64,000 nucleotides of DNA from Pararhodobacter marinus (lineage in GTDB: Bacteria; Pseudomonadota; Alphaproteobacteria; Rhodobacterales; Rhodobacteraceae): the NCBI RefSeq assembly GCF_003122215.1, contig NZ_QEYD01000001.1, forward strand, positions 372,001 to 436,000. Direction: 5' to 3'. Within the stretch, counting starts at the first letter, position 1; every line of letters starts with the position of its first letter. The notes under the pieces were generated by a model. It did no database searches. It was not told where the DNA came from and saw only the letters and a program-made list of their open reading frames with translations. This document shows positions 36,860 through 47,100 of the stretch, in pieces. Made by a program: the position numbers and the translations under genes.

Positions 36860-38024
36860 CGCGCTGGTCGTGGGCGCCGGTCCTGCCGGGCTCATGGCCG
36901 CTGACCGCCTGCTGGCCGCCGGATGCTCCGTGCTGTTGGCCGAGGCCAAGCCTTCGCCCGCGCGCAAGCTGCTGATGGCGGGGAAATCCGGGCTGAACGT
37001 CACCAAGGACGAGACGCTCGACGCCTTTATTTCGAATTATTACGAAGCAAGCGACTGGCTGCGGCCCATGCTGGAGGCTTTCGGCCCAGCTCACGTGCAG
37101 GACTGGATGCGCGCGCAGGGGCAAAAGGTCTTTACCGGATCGTCGGGCCGGGTTTTCCCGAAATCGATGAAAGCCTCGCCCCTGTTACGTCACTGGCTGG
37201 CCGATCTGCGCGCGCGCGGGCTCGATCTGCGCACGCGCTGGCGCTGGCGCGGTGGCGGTCACTTCGACACGCCTGACGGGCCGATGACGGTCACGCCAGA
37301 AGCCACGGTGCTGGCCATGGGCGGTGCAAGCTGGGCGCGGCTGGGATCGGACGGCGCCTGGGCGGGTATCCTGCGCGAGGTGGGCGTCGAGCCGGCGCCG
37401 TTCAGACCCGCGAATATGGGGTTCCGCGTCGACTGGTCCGAACCGATGGCGCGGTATTTCGGCGAGCCGCTGAAGGGCGTGGCGCTGATCGCGGGCGACC
37501 GGAGCCTGCGGGCCGAGGCGGTGATTTCCGCGCGTGGTCTGGAAGGCGGCGGGATCTATGCCTTGAGCCGCAGCTTGCGCGACGGCGCCGGGCTGTTCGT
37601 CGATCTGTTCCCCGATCTGAGCGCCGAGGCGCTGACCGACCGGATCGCCCGGCGTCCCGCCCGGGAATCTGCGGCGAACCGTTTGCGGAAGCTGGGGCTG
37701 GCCGGCGGGCGTCTGGCGCTGGTTCAGGAATTCCTGCGCCCCCTGCCCGCCGATCCCCGGGATGCTGCGCAGGCGCTGAAAAGGCTGCCTGTCCCGCTAT
37801 CCGGCCCGCGCCCGATGGACGAGGCGATCTCGACCGCCGGGGGGATCCGGCGCGCGGACCTGACCGACGAGCTGATGCTGCGTGCCCTGCCCGGCACCTT
37901 CGCCGCGGGCGAAATGCTGGATTGGGAGGCCCCGACCGGCGGCTATCTGCTGACGGCCTGTCTTGCCACGGGCCGCTGGGCGGGCGACGGCGCCGTGCGG
38001 TTCATTGCGTCCCGGTCAGGATGA
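36849..38024 (+). CDS. FAD-dependent flavoprotein, HI0933/BaiN-like family
   Basis: 391 residues from the ATG at 36849, overlapping dnaQ by 11 bases. The FAD fold is VVGAGPAGLMAADRL, followed by KLLMAGKSGLNVT, the family signature, and the C-terminal ISTAGGIRRADLT and AGEMLDWEAPTGGYLL. This family includes uncharacterised oxidoreductases and gut-bacterial BaiN; the substrate is unknown. Its last 23 bases overlap the end of the convergent phosphopantetheinyl transferase gene. Confidence 0.88.
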   Translation: MAPDALVVGAGPAGLMAADRLLAAGCSVLLAEAKPSPARKLLMAGKSGLNVTKDETLDAFISNYYEASDWLRPMLEAFGPAHVQDWMRAQGQKVFTGSSGRVFPKSMKASPLLRHWLADLRARGLDLRTRWRWRGGGHFDTPDGPMTVTPEATVLAMGGASWARLGSDGAWAGILREVGVEPAPFRPANMGFRVDWSEPMARYFGEPLKGVALIAGDRSLRAEAVISARGLEGGGIYALSRSLRDGAGLFVDLFPDLSAEALTDRIARRPARESAANRLRKLGLAGGRLALVQEFLRPLPADPRDAAQALKRLPVPLSGPRPMDEAISTAGGIRRADLTDELMLRALPGTFAAGEMLDWEAPTGGYLLTACLATGRWAGDGAVRFIASRSG

Positions 38025-38625
38025 AACCCGCGCCAATGGCAAAGCGCCCGTCAATGACGTGACCGGCGGTGAACGGGCCGACATCGCGCTGGAACACCGC
38101 ACGAAAACTGTCGTCGCCCAGCGTGATCGCGAGCGTCTCGAACCCGAACAATGCGCCACTGCGGGGATATTGCGCTTTGTAAGCCGCCTCTTTCGCGCTG
38201 AAGACAACGCGGGCCAGACGGGGATCGAGGTCGCGCTCCTGCGGTAAAAGCACGGTGTCGCGGATATCCTCGGGCAGGTCGGCATCGACTTCCAGATCCA
38301 GCCCGATCATTCCCTTGCCCACCGCCGCCATCGCCCAGCCTCCGGCATGCGAGATCGAACCGGTGACGCCCTCGGGCCAGTCCGGGCTGCGGTCTATGGC
38401 CATCGGGATGGCGACATCGCGACCCATCGCCTGCCGCGCCGCCTGCCGCCCAGCCGAGAACTCGGCCCTTCGACGCTCGACCGCACGCTCGACCGCGGGT
38501 TCTTCTTCGGGTTTAAGCGAAATAGAACCGATGGCCACCACGGCGACCCGCAAGGGAGGCCGGAAGACCTGCGCCGCCAGCGTTTCAAGCTGGCGGCGCG
38601 TCGTGTCGGTGTCGAGGTTGCTCAC
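38002..38625 (-). CDS. 4'-phosphopantetheinyl transferase, EntD type
   Basis: 207 residues, GTG start seven bases after the NRPS stop. These enzymes move phosphopantetheine from CoA to the serine of carrier domains. Motifs: EFSAGRQAARQAM, SPDWPEGVTGSISHAGG, the magnesium-binding IGLDLE and FSAKEAAYKAQYP. As the last gene of the PKS-NRPS operon it very likely activates the carrier domains in both large proteins. The gene ends inside the convergent flavoprotein gene. Confidence 0.93.
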   Translation of the reverse strand: MSNLDTDTTRRQLETLAAQVFRPPLRVAVVAIGSISLKPEEEPAVERAVERRRAEFSAGRQAARQAMGRDVAIPMAIDRSPDWPEGVTGSISHAGGWAMAAVGKGMIGLDLEVDADLPEDIRDTVLLPQERDLDPRLARVVFSAKEAAYKAQYPRSGALFGFETLAITLGDDSFRAVFQRDVGPFTAGHVIDGRFAIGAGFILTGTQ

Positions 38626-38632
38626 GAAGGGA

Positions 38633-41600
38633 TCATCCCAGTTTGCTCAACCGTTCGGCCCGCATGGCGCGGCGCCGTGACATCGCGTCCATGCGTCCGC
38701 GCGCGGCCTCTTGCTCGACTTCCTTGGCGGGTTCGGGCGTTTGCGGCGCGGTGCTGCCCGCAGGCTTCAGCTTGGCGTCGATATGCGCCGCCAGAGCCTG
38801 CAGGACCGGGAAGCGGAACACGTCGGTGATCGACAGACCGGGCAGTGCCAGCGCCTCGCGGATTTCGCGATGCGCCTGCACGGCCAGCAGCGAATGCCCG
38901 CCCAGCTGGAAGAAGTTGTCGGCGGGCTTGATGTCAGGCACGCCAAGCACCTTCTGCCAGATCCCCGCGATCCGTGCCTGCGTATCGCCGCCATTCGCCG
39001 CGACCGGCGCGGCGATCACCGCAGGCCGCACGACGCCCGGCGCGGGCAGGGCCTTGCGGTCGATCTTCTTGTTGGGCGTCAGCGGGAAGCTGTCCAGCCG
39101 CACCAGAGCCGAGGGCACCATATGCGCGGGCAACACCCCCGCCAGCGCCGTTTTCAAAGCGCCCGTATCGGCATGGCCCAGCACATAGGCCACCAGCCGC
39201 ACGTCGCCCGGCTGATCCTCGCGCGCGATGACCACCGATTGCGTGACGCCGGGTTGCGCGTCGAGCTGCGTCTCGATCTCGCCCAGTTCGATCCGGTAGC
39301 CGCGGATCTTCACCTGATGATCCGCGCGGCCCAGGAAATCGACCGTCCCGTCCGGCCGCAGCCGCACCAGATCGCCGGTGCGATAGAGCCGCGCGCCGTC
39401 AATGGTGACGAACCGCTCGGCGGTCAGTTGCGGACGCTGCCAATAGCCGCGCGTAACGCCTGCCCCGCCGATCCACAGCTCGCCCTCCTGCCCCACCGGG
39501 ACCGGGCGCTGATCGTCGTCCAGCACATGCAGCGTCGTGTTGGCGATGGCCGAGCCGATGCCGACCACGCCCTCGCCACCCTTGGAATAGGCGGTGGTGG
39601 ACCAGATCGTGGTCTCGGTGGGTCCGTACATGTTCTGCACCGGGGACCCCGTGATCTCCGTTAGCTGCGACGCCAGAGCCCCCGGCAGCGCCTCGCCGCC
39701 GACCATCATGTGCTTGACCTGCCCCAAAGCCGCGCGGGCCTCGTCATTGGTGACCAGCATTCGTGCCATCGAGGGCGTGCATTGCAGATGCGTGACCTTG
39801 TGGCGCTGGATCTGCGCGGCGAGCGAGAAGTCGTTCGCGTCCAGCTCGGCCGGCGCGTTCGACCGGCGCAGCACCTCGGCCAGCGGATAAAGCCCCTCGA
39901 GCACCTGCTGGGTAGGGATGCCGTAATCGATCAGGCAGCCGATCTCGGCCACGCCGATGGCCTTGAGTTGCTCGACGCGGCGGATGCAATCGTCGACCGT
40001 GCCGAACAGGCCGCTGTCTTCGAAATAGCGATTGAACGCATAATCGAGGATCCCGTCCACCTCGTCCTGGCTGAGCGTGGCAAGGTCGATCTCCATCGGG
40101 TTCGACGTGCCTTTGGGCTTCTTGAAGGCGGGGAACGCCCAGGCATACTGCTTCAGCAAAGCGGCCGCCGACAGAAGATAGCTTTTCATCGGGCCGCTGG
40201 CGGTTTCGCGCGCGATCTCTCGGGTGCGGGCGACATAGGTGTGCAGCATCATCGTGACCGTGTGATCCGCCGGGTCACGGCCCACCTCGCGCAGGGCGTC
40301 GTGATAGATGCGGATCTTTTCGGCGACCTCGTCGATCGACTGGCCCAGAAGGTGGGTCAGCACGTTCGCACCGATGCGCCCGGCCTCGCGCCAGGTTTCG
40401 GGATTGCCCGCCGTGGTCAGCCAGATCGGCAATTCCTTGGACACAGGACGCGGCAGCGACTGAACGATGCGTTCCTCGCCATTATGGTCAAACGCGACAT
40501 CCTCGCCACGCCACAGCTTGCGCACCTTCTCGATCGTGTCGAACAGGGCGGCCTTGTTGTGGGGCACCGAGTTTTCCGGCCGCAGCACGAAATCGACCGG
40601 GTGCCAGCCCGAGGCCATGCCAAGGCCCACGCGCCCGTTGGTCAGGTTGTCGATCACCGCCCATTCCTCGGCGATCCTTAGCGGGTGGTGCAGCGGCGCC
40701 ACGCAGGAGCCCGCGCGCACGTCGATATTCTTTGTCACCGCCGCCACCGCCGCGCCGGTCACGGCGGGGTTCGGATAGGGGCCACCGAAGGCGTGGAAAT
40801 GGCGTTCCGGCGTCCAGACGGCGCGGAAGCCGTGGGTATCGGCGAATTTCGCGCCTTCCAGCAGCAGCTCGTATTTCTTCGGGCCGGGGCCGTCATCATT
40901 GCCCCAGTAGAACAGGCTGAAATCCATCTTCTTGTCGGAAATCGCCATCGACCCGCCCGAGACCATCATGCGGTCTTCGTCCGAGGTCAGCACCAGCTTG
41001 AAGCCGCGCGCCAGCGTCCAGAAGAGTTCGAGCACCGAGATGTCGAACGACAGCGAGGTCACGGCCAGCCAGACGCCGGCGGGATCGTGCTGGATGCGCT
41101 GATCCATCCCGGCGAAGAAATTGGCGACGTTGCGGTGTTCGACCATCACGCCCTTGGGCAGCCCGGTCGAGCCCGAGGTATAGATCAGATAGGCCAGGTT
41201 TTCGGGCGACGCGCCGGTTTCTGGATTGGTGTCCGGGGCGGCGGCAAGGCGGGTATCCGTGTCCAGAACCAGCAGCTGCGCGGCGTGGTCCGGCAGACTG
41301 TCGATCAGGCCCGATTGCGTCACGATGACCGGCGCGCCGCTATCGGTGACGAAATGCTTCAGCCGGTCGGCGGGATAGGACGGATCCATCGGCACATAAG
41401 CGCCGCCGGCCTTCAGGATCCCCAGCGCGCCGATCAAGAGATCGGGCGAGCGGCGGGCACACAGCGCGACAGGCGTGTCGGGATTGATGCCCATTCCTTG
41501 CAGGACATGCGCGACCTTGTTGGCCCGCGCGTTCAGTTGGGCATAGGTCAGCGACCGGCCCTCAAAGACCAGCGCGGTCGCGTCGGGGGTCCGGGCGACC

Positions 41601-43159
41601 TGAGCTTCGAACAGGCGGCTGATAGGCTGGTTGTCGAAGGGCGCGGCGGTGTCGTTGAGCCGGTCGAGGATCGCGCGCTCGGGCGCGCTGAGGCGGTCGA
41701 GCTTGTTCAGCGGCGTCGCCGCATCGGCCTGCGCCAGATGCGCGATGCGCGCAACGGCGAGATCCAGCGTGGCCTCGTCCGTCAACGACAGATCGGCGCT
41801 CAGCGTCAGACCCGCAGGCCCTGACACAAGGCACAGCGCCACGCCGTCGATGGGCGCGTCGGTTTCCGACAGGCCCAGCGCCGGGGCGGAAAGCGGCATC
41901 AGCGCCGGGTCGCGGCCGATGAGGTCGCGCGCGTACGAGGGATGCGTTTCTGTGAAGGCCGTGGTGTCCGCCATCGCGGCTTCCAGTGCGCCGAGGCTGT
42001 CACCCGTGACGTTCATCGGCACCCAGGACGCGATATAGGCCGGGGCGGCGCGATGCGCGTCGTCGGTCATCGGGCCGCGATAGGCCCAGCTGCCGGGGGT
42101 AAAGGACGACAGGATCGCCGCCGCGCGCAGGGCGGTGACATTGTCCAGCGCACGCTCGGCCCGGCCCGTGCCGGCGCCTTTGGCGGACAGTTCGGACGGG
42201 GCAAAGGCGGAAAGCGCCTTGCGCCAGCGGGCTTCGCCCGGGGTGACGCGGGCCATGGCACCGGTCAGGGACTCGGATGGGGCGGGCAGCAGGTCGCCGG
42301 TTTCGGCGATGTCGCTTTCGGGCAGGCCACCGAGACAGGTCAGGCCCGTCAGCCTTACCGCGCCATCGGCGCAGGCAACGGTCAGCGCGTCGCCCGTGTC
42401 CAAGACGGTGCCCGGCACGCCCGAGCCGGGGACGATCTCCGACCCGGTCACGGCGAAGACGCCCTTGGCGGTTTCCACCTTGGGCAGCGCCAGAGGGTTC
42501 CAGTAGCCGCTATGATCGAGCGCGCGCACCAGGCGGACAATCTCGGCCCCCGGGCGGGTGAAATCGATCCGCGCCGCGTGGGCCGGGCGGTCGTCGCGGC
42601 GATAAAGCGTCCGCTGGCTCAGATCCTGCGCGGTGCCCGGCGCATCGGTTTCCAGGGCCGTCACGACGGCGGGGAAGCTTTCGATGGCCGCCGCATAGCA
42701 GCGGGCATTGAGGGAAAAGGCGGTGTCATCGGGCTGGATGTCGAAACCGGCCTGTTGCAAAACACGGCCTTCGTCGATCCCGCCTTCGATCCGGTGCCAT
42801 GTCACGCCGTGGCGCGTCTCACCTTTCAGCATCGCCCAGAGCGGCGCGTTCAGCCCGGCATAGCGCGGCAGCGGGCCGTCATGGAAATTGACCGCGCCTT
42901 TCACGGCGCGGGCGATCAGCGCGTCGGGCAGAACGGACAGGTTGGCAATGGACAACAGCCAGTCGAAATCGGCGGAGACGCGGTCTTCCAGCCCCTTGCC
43001 GGGGGCGACGACCGGCAGACCGGCGGCCTCGGCCCAGGCGATCACCTCGGCATTGCGGCTGGCGACGGTGACGATCCGGTGGCCGCGTCCCAGAAGGATC
43101 TTGGCGCATTCCACCAGCAGGGATTCATTCCCAACCAGGACACTCGAAAAAGACGTCAT
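38633..43159 (-). CDS. NRPS: formyltransferase-like, truncated C, A split by LLM monooxygenase, T
   Basis: 1508 residues; AGGAGAG precedes the ATG. Residues 1 to about 300 resemble methionyl-tRNA formyltransferase, with NFHDGPLPRYAG and the catalytic trio N91, H93, D129 in place. About 330-500 match only the C-terminal half of a condensation domain, without HHxxxDG. The adenylation domain (about 510-1380) has LIYTSGSTGLPKG, MYGPTETT, YRTGDLV and NKKIDRKAL. Between its A4 and A5 motifs a complete luciferase-like flavin monooxygenase (about 745-1095, FSLFYWG, APLHHPLRIAEEWAVID) is inserted, as in MupA/Atu3671-type proteins. The carrier motif is LGGHSLLAV (S1423). Pocket residues D706, I707, L710, Q1126, M1152, G1154, M1177, I1185, W1186 resemble the glycine code. 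It looks like an initiation module; no thioesterase is present. Confidence 0.9.
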   Translation of the reverse strand: MTSFSSVLVGNESLLVECAKILLGRGHRIVTVASRNAEVIAWAEAAGLPVVAPGKGLEDRVSADFDWLLSIANLSVLPDALIARAVKGAVNFHDGPLPRYAGLNAPLWAMLKGETRHGVTWHRIEGGIDEGRVLQQAGFDIQPDDTAFSLNARCYAAAIESFPAVVTALETDAPGTAQDLSQRTLYRRDDRPAHAARIDFTRPGAEIVRLVRALDHSGYWNPLALPKVETAKGVFAVTGSEIVPGSGVPGTVLDTGDALTVACADGAVRLTGLTCLGGLPESDIAETGDLLPAPSESLTGAMARVTPGEARWRKALSAFAPSELSAKGAGTGRAERALDNVTALRAAAILSSFTPGSWAYRGPMTDDAHRAAPAYIASWVPMNVTGDSLGALEAAMADTTAFTETHPSYARDLIGRDPALMPLSAPALGLSETDAPIDGVALCLVSGPAGLTLSADLSLTDEATLDLAVARIAHLAQADAATPLNKLDRLSAPERAILDRLNDTAAPFDNQPISRLFEAQVARTPDATALVFEGRSLTYAQLNARANKVAHVLQGMGINPDTPVALCARRSPDLLIGALGILKAGGAYVPMDPSYPADRLKHFVTDSGAPVIVTQSGLIDSLPDHAAQLLVLDTDTRLAAAPDTNPETGASPENLAYLIYTSGSTGLPKGVMVEHRNVANFFAGMDQRIQHDPAGVWLAVTSLSFDISVLELFWTLARGFKLVLTSDEDRMMVSGGSMAISDKKMDFSLFYWGNDDGPGPKKYELLLEGAKFADTHGFRAVWTPERHFHAFGGPYPNPAVTGAAVAAVTKNIDVRAGSCVAPLHHPLRIAEEWAVIDNLTNGRVGLGMASGWHPVDFVLRPENSVPHNKAALFDTIEKVRKLWRGEDVAFDHNGEERIVQSLPRPVSKELPIWLTTAGNPETWREAGRIGANVLTHLLGQSIDEVAEKIRIYHDALREVGRDPADHTVTMMLHTYVARTREIARETASGPMKSYLLSAAALLKQYAWAFPAFKKPKGTSNPMEIDLATLSQDEVDGILDYAFNRYFEDSGLFGTVDDCIRRVEQLKAIGVAEIGCLIDYGIPTQQVLEGLYPLAEVLRRSNAPAELDANDFSLAAQIQRHKVTHLQCTPSMARMLVTNDEARAALGQVKHMMVGGEALPGALASQLTEITGSPVQNMYGPTETTIWSTTAYSKGGEGVVGIGSAIANTTLHVLDDDQRPVPVGQEGELWIGGAGVTRGYWQRPQLTAERFVTIDGARLYRTGDLVRLRPDGTVDFLGRADHQVKIRGYRIELGEIETQLDAQPGVTQSVVIAREDQPGDVRLVAYVLGHADTGALKTALAGVLPAHMVPSALVRLDSFPLTPNKKIDRKALPAPGVVRPAVIAAPVAANGGDTQARIAGIWQKVLGVPDIKPADNFFQLGGHSLLAVQAHREIREALALPGLSITDVFRFPVLQALAAHIDAKLKPAGSTAPQTPEPAKEVEQEAARGRMDAMSRRRAMRAERLSKLG

Positions 43160-43161
43160 TC

Positions 43162-44106
43162 TTAACTCTCCTGCGGTCGGCGCGTTCCCAGACTGTGTCG
43201 CAAAAGATCGCGGACAAAATGTGGCGGGGTATGGGGTTGTTTGCGCTGCAGCAACACCCGCAGCCCGTACAGGCCCAGCCCCGCCATATGCGCCGCGGTC
43301 GCGGTCAGCGTGTAGAGACGACCGTGGTTCTTTTCAAAGTAATGCCGCCGCGACTGAAACCAATAATCCGGCACGCGGGACCATTGCTTCATCCCGGTGC
43401 TGACCGAGCCGATATGCACGACCCGGCTTTCGACGACATAAGCCGCACGCCAGCCCGCCCGCCGCCCGCGCAGAAACAGATCAACCTCTTCGAAATACAG
43501 GAAAAATGTTTCATCGAAGAGACCGATCTCATCCAGCATGTCCTGCCGCATCAGCACGCTGGCCCCGGCGACCCAGTCGACTTGCGTGGTCTCGGTGGGC
43601 AGCGGCGGGGCGACGATGGCGTGTCTGAGCAGCTTCGACACCGGCCCGGTCTTTGCCGCGCCTTCGAACTCGCTGGCGATCGAGGGGAAGCGGAAGGCGG
43701 TGACATGCGGCACATCGTCCTCCCCCCGGATCGCGCTGCCCGCGAATCCGGTCTGCGGATGGGACTCGAGGTAATCGAGCAACACGCGGATCGCATCGGG
43801 TTCGGGGAAGGCGTCGGAATTCAGGATGAACACGTAATCGGGCCGCGTTCCGTCCGGCAGGCCCGCGCGGATGCCCACGTTGTTCCCCGCCCCGAAGCCG
43901 CCATTGCGGTCCGACGCGATCACCCGCACGCGCGGCCAGCTTTCGGCGCGGGCGGTCAGGGTTTCGAAGCTGCCGTCCTGGCTGTCATTGTCAACGATGG
44001 TGATCGCGCCCTCGATCCCCTCCATCGCGGTGATGGCGGCCTCGGCGGCGCGCGCCGTCATCTCGGCGGTGCGCCAGTTCAGGATCACACACAGAACGCG
44101 GCTCAT
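43162..44106 (-). CDS. Family 2 glycosyltransferase, rhamnosyltransferase-like
   Basis: 314 residues. The GT-A fold shows VILNWRTAEMT, IVDNDSQDGS (nucleotide-sugar site), a DxD-like LNSDAFPEPD and the later EIGLFDETFFLYFEEVDL, typical of dTDP-rhamnosyltransferase-like GT2 enzymes. The C-terminal 60 residues are partly hydrophobic (LYTLTATAAHMAGLGLYGL) and may touch the membrane. The ATG overlaps the PKS stop (ATGA), and the NRPS starts two bases after its stop. Placement between PKS and NRPS implies that the product is glycosylated or that a glycolipid is made; this is inference. Confidence 0.88.
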   Translation of the reverse strand: MSRVLCVILNWRTAEMTARAAEAAITAMEGIEGAITIVDNDSQDGSFETLTARAESWPRVRVIASDRNGGFGAGNNVGIRAGLPDGTRPDYVFILNSDAFPEPDAIRVLLDYLESHPQTGFAGSAIRGEDDVPHVTAFRFPSIASEFEGAAKTGPVSKLLRHAIVAPPLPTETTQVDWVAGASVLMRQDMLDEIGLFDETFFLYFEEVDLFLRGRRAGWRAAYVVESRVVHIGSVSTGMKQWSRVPDYWFQSRRHYFEKNHGRLYTLTATAAHMAGLGLYGLRVLLQRKQPHTPPHFVRDLLRHSLGTRRPQES

Positions 44107-47100
44107 GTCTCGACCTCAGCGATCAGGGTCTTCAGCTTGGACGCCATGACACGGACATTGGGTTCCAGCACCATGGAATCGTGATCGCCGGGAACCTCGT
44201 GCACGCTGAGCCGGGCCATGTAGCGCGACCAGTCGTTATCGTCATGGACGTATTCCTTGGCACTGCTCACCCAGCGCCCGCCCGAGACTTTCCAATGCCG
44301 GTCCAGCGGCGGACGGAACAGCGCGACCCGGCCGTCATAGGGGTCAAGGCCCACATGCGGCAGGGCATTGCGGAAGGCGGTTTCGATGGCGCGGTTGTGG
44401 AAGCCGCTATCGGCTTCGGCCTGGGCCTCTTGCGCCATGCGGTCCAGCTCTTCCTTCCACGCTTTGCGGTCGGCCATCCATTCGGCGAAATAGCCCGGAC
44501 CCTTGCGGCGGAATTCGGCCAGCTTGATCAGCGCCTTGTCCGCCCGGTTCAGCGCCGGGCGTTCGGGCAGCGGCGTGTCCAGCAGCGTCAGCAGCGCGAC
44601 CTCCTCGCCCTCGGTGCGCAATTGCCGCGCCATTTCCAAAGCCGTCAGCCCGCCGCCCGAGAAACCGCCGATCAGATAGGGGCCGTGCGGTTGCACCTGC
44701 CGGACCTCGGCCAGGTAATCGCGTGCGGCCTCGTCCAGACGGCGATGCGGTTCGGCGCCGCCCAGAAGCCCGCGCGCCTGAAGGCCATAGAACGGTCGGT
44801 CGCGGCCCAGAAGCTGGGCGAGGTTGCGCAGGTTCAGCACGTTGCCGAACATGCCCGCGCACAGGAAGAACGGCGTTTTCGCGCCCGGCTCGCCCTCGTG
44901 CATCGGCACGAGGAACTCGTAGCGTTTCTGCGGCACGGCCACGGCGGGGGCATCGCCCGTCTCGGTAATTCCGGCACGCTCGGCCACCATGGCGGCGACC
45001 TTTTCGACGGTTGGCGCTTCGAACAGGATCGAGATCGGGAAATCGACCGACCATGTTTTCTTCACGCGCGCGAACAGCCGAACGGCGATCAGCGAATGGC
45101 CGCCCAGGTCAAAGAAACTGTCCTGCACGCCGACGCCCTGCACGCCCAGCAATTCCTCGAACATCGCGACCAGCATCCGTTCGACATCGTTGCGCGGCGC
45201 GACATAGGCGCTGTCGAGGTTGGGGCGCTCGAATTTCTGGCCCTCGCCGGTTTCGATCTCGATGGGCTGCGCGGCCTCGGCGATCAGTTCGGGCAGCGTC
45301 AGCGACGAGACAACCACTTGCCGCCGATCCGTGGCGAGCGCGCGCAGGAAGCCTTCGGCGCCCTCGGCTGCGGTCAGGCCCTGCGCAAGATTGCGCGCCA
45401 GCCGTTCCTCGCCGGGATTGAGCGCGCGGTCCTCGGTCCCGGCGTCGAATTCGACCTCGGACGGTAAAAGCGGTGCGGGTGCGCCAAAGCCTCCTTCCAG
45501 CCGCTTGATGGTGAAGCGGGCAATCTCGGCGCAGACCTCGCCCTCGGGCGTGGCAAGGGTGATGTCGAAACTGGCCACGCCCGGTTCGGCGGGGGCGATG
45601 CGGACATGGCTGACGATCTCGGCAGGCAGGGCGCGGAAGACCTTCACGCTGCCATAGCTCACCGGCACCCAGAGCGCGCGACCGCCATAGCCCGCGATCA
45701 GGTCCATCGCCCAGCCTGTGGCAAGGTCCATCAGGGCCGGGTGCAGCACATAGCCCTGATCCAGATCGGCGCGGAACGCGTCGGGCAGGGCCAGACGGGC
45801 GATGCCTTCGCCCGTGCCATAGGCCACGCGGTTCAGCACCCGCCAGCGCGGGCCGAAATTGAGATGGGTCTCCTGCCCCGTGGCGATGCCGCAGGGGTCT
45901 TCCTTGATCCCGGTCTGGCAGCGCGCCTCGACGGCGGTGATGTCCAGCGGCGCGGGGCGGGCGATGTTGCGCATGTTGATCTGCGCAGCTGCATTCAGCA
46001 CGAAGCCGTCCCGCCCGCGCAACGTCACGCCCGAGCGCAGCGCGAAGTCATAGCCCGCGTCGTTGCGCGTCAGCGTCACGCGGATCGCACGGGGATCGTC
46101 GACCTCGAGCGCGCGGAAGAAGGTCAGATCGGCGATTTCGAAAGGTTCGACCTCGCCCTGCCCGTGCAGCGATTGCGCGGCGATTTCCAGCATCCCGGTG
46201 CCGGGCACCAGCGCGCGGTTGTCCTTGGTGCGGTGTTCGTCCAGCAGCCACATATCGGTGGAATAGGTCGCGCTGAAGCGCCGGTTCATTCCCGCGTCAA
46301 AGCCCGCCGTTTCCAGCAAAGGCAGCGCGACGGGGGTTTCGGGCATCGCCGGGCCGTGGCCCAGGCGCGAGGCCATAGCATCGGCGGCCATGCCGACCTC
46401 GGCCCAGATGCCCCAGTCGATGGCGGTGACGCGGGTCTTGCCCGACCGCGCCATGGCCCATGCGTTCAGGTATTCGTTGGCGGCGACGTAATCCACCTGA
46501 CCGGCCGGGGCCGTCAGGGTCGAGGTGGACGAGAACACGACGATCCGCTCGACCGCGCCGTCGGGCAGCAGGCTGTCGAGAACCCGCGTGCCGTGGACCT
46601 TGGGGGCAAAGACGTTTTCCACGCTGCTGACCGATTTCGCGGCCAGCGGGGCATCGTCGATGGTGCCCGCGGCGTGGATCACGCCGTGGATCTTGCCGAA
46701 GCGCGCGCGCGCGGCGTCGAAAGCCGCGCGCATCTCGTCAATATTGCAGACATCGGCGGCGGCGATCATCACCTCGCCGCCCATGGCTTCCAGCCGCTCG
46801 ACCTGCAGGATCCGGCGGGTCGCGGCGTCGCCCCGGGCCTTCGCGGATTCCCAGTCCTCGCGCGGTGGCAGGGCGGTGCGGGCGATCAGCACGATCTTCG
46901 CGTCCGAGCGTTGGATCAGCGCCTCGGCCACGGATTGCCCGATGCCGCCGAAACCGCCGGTGATGACCCAGGCCGCGCCCTGCGGCAGGTCGGGGGTGTC
47001 GGTCAGCGGTTGCGGGCGCAGTTTCTGGATATAACGCTTGGTCCCGCGCAGGGCGGCGACAGGGTTGCCGGGTTGGGCGAGTAATTCCTCAAGGATCGGG

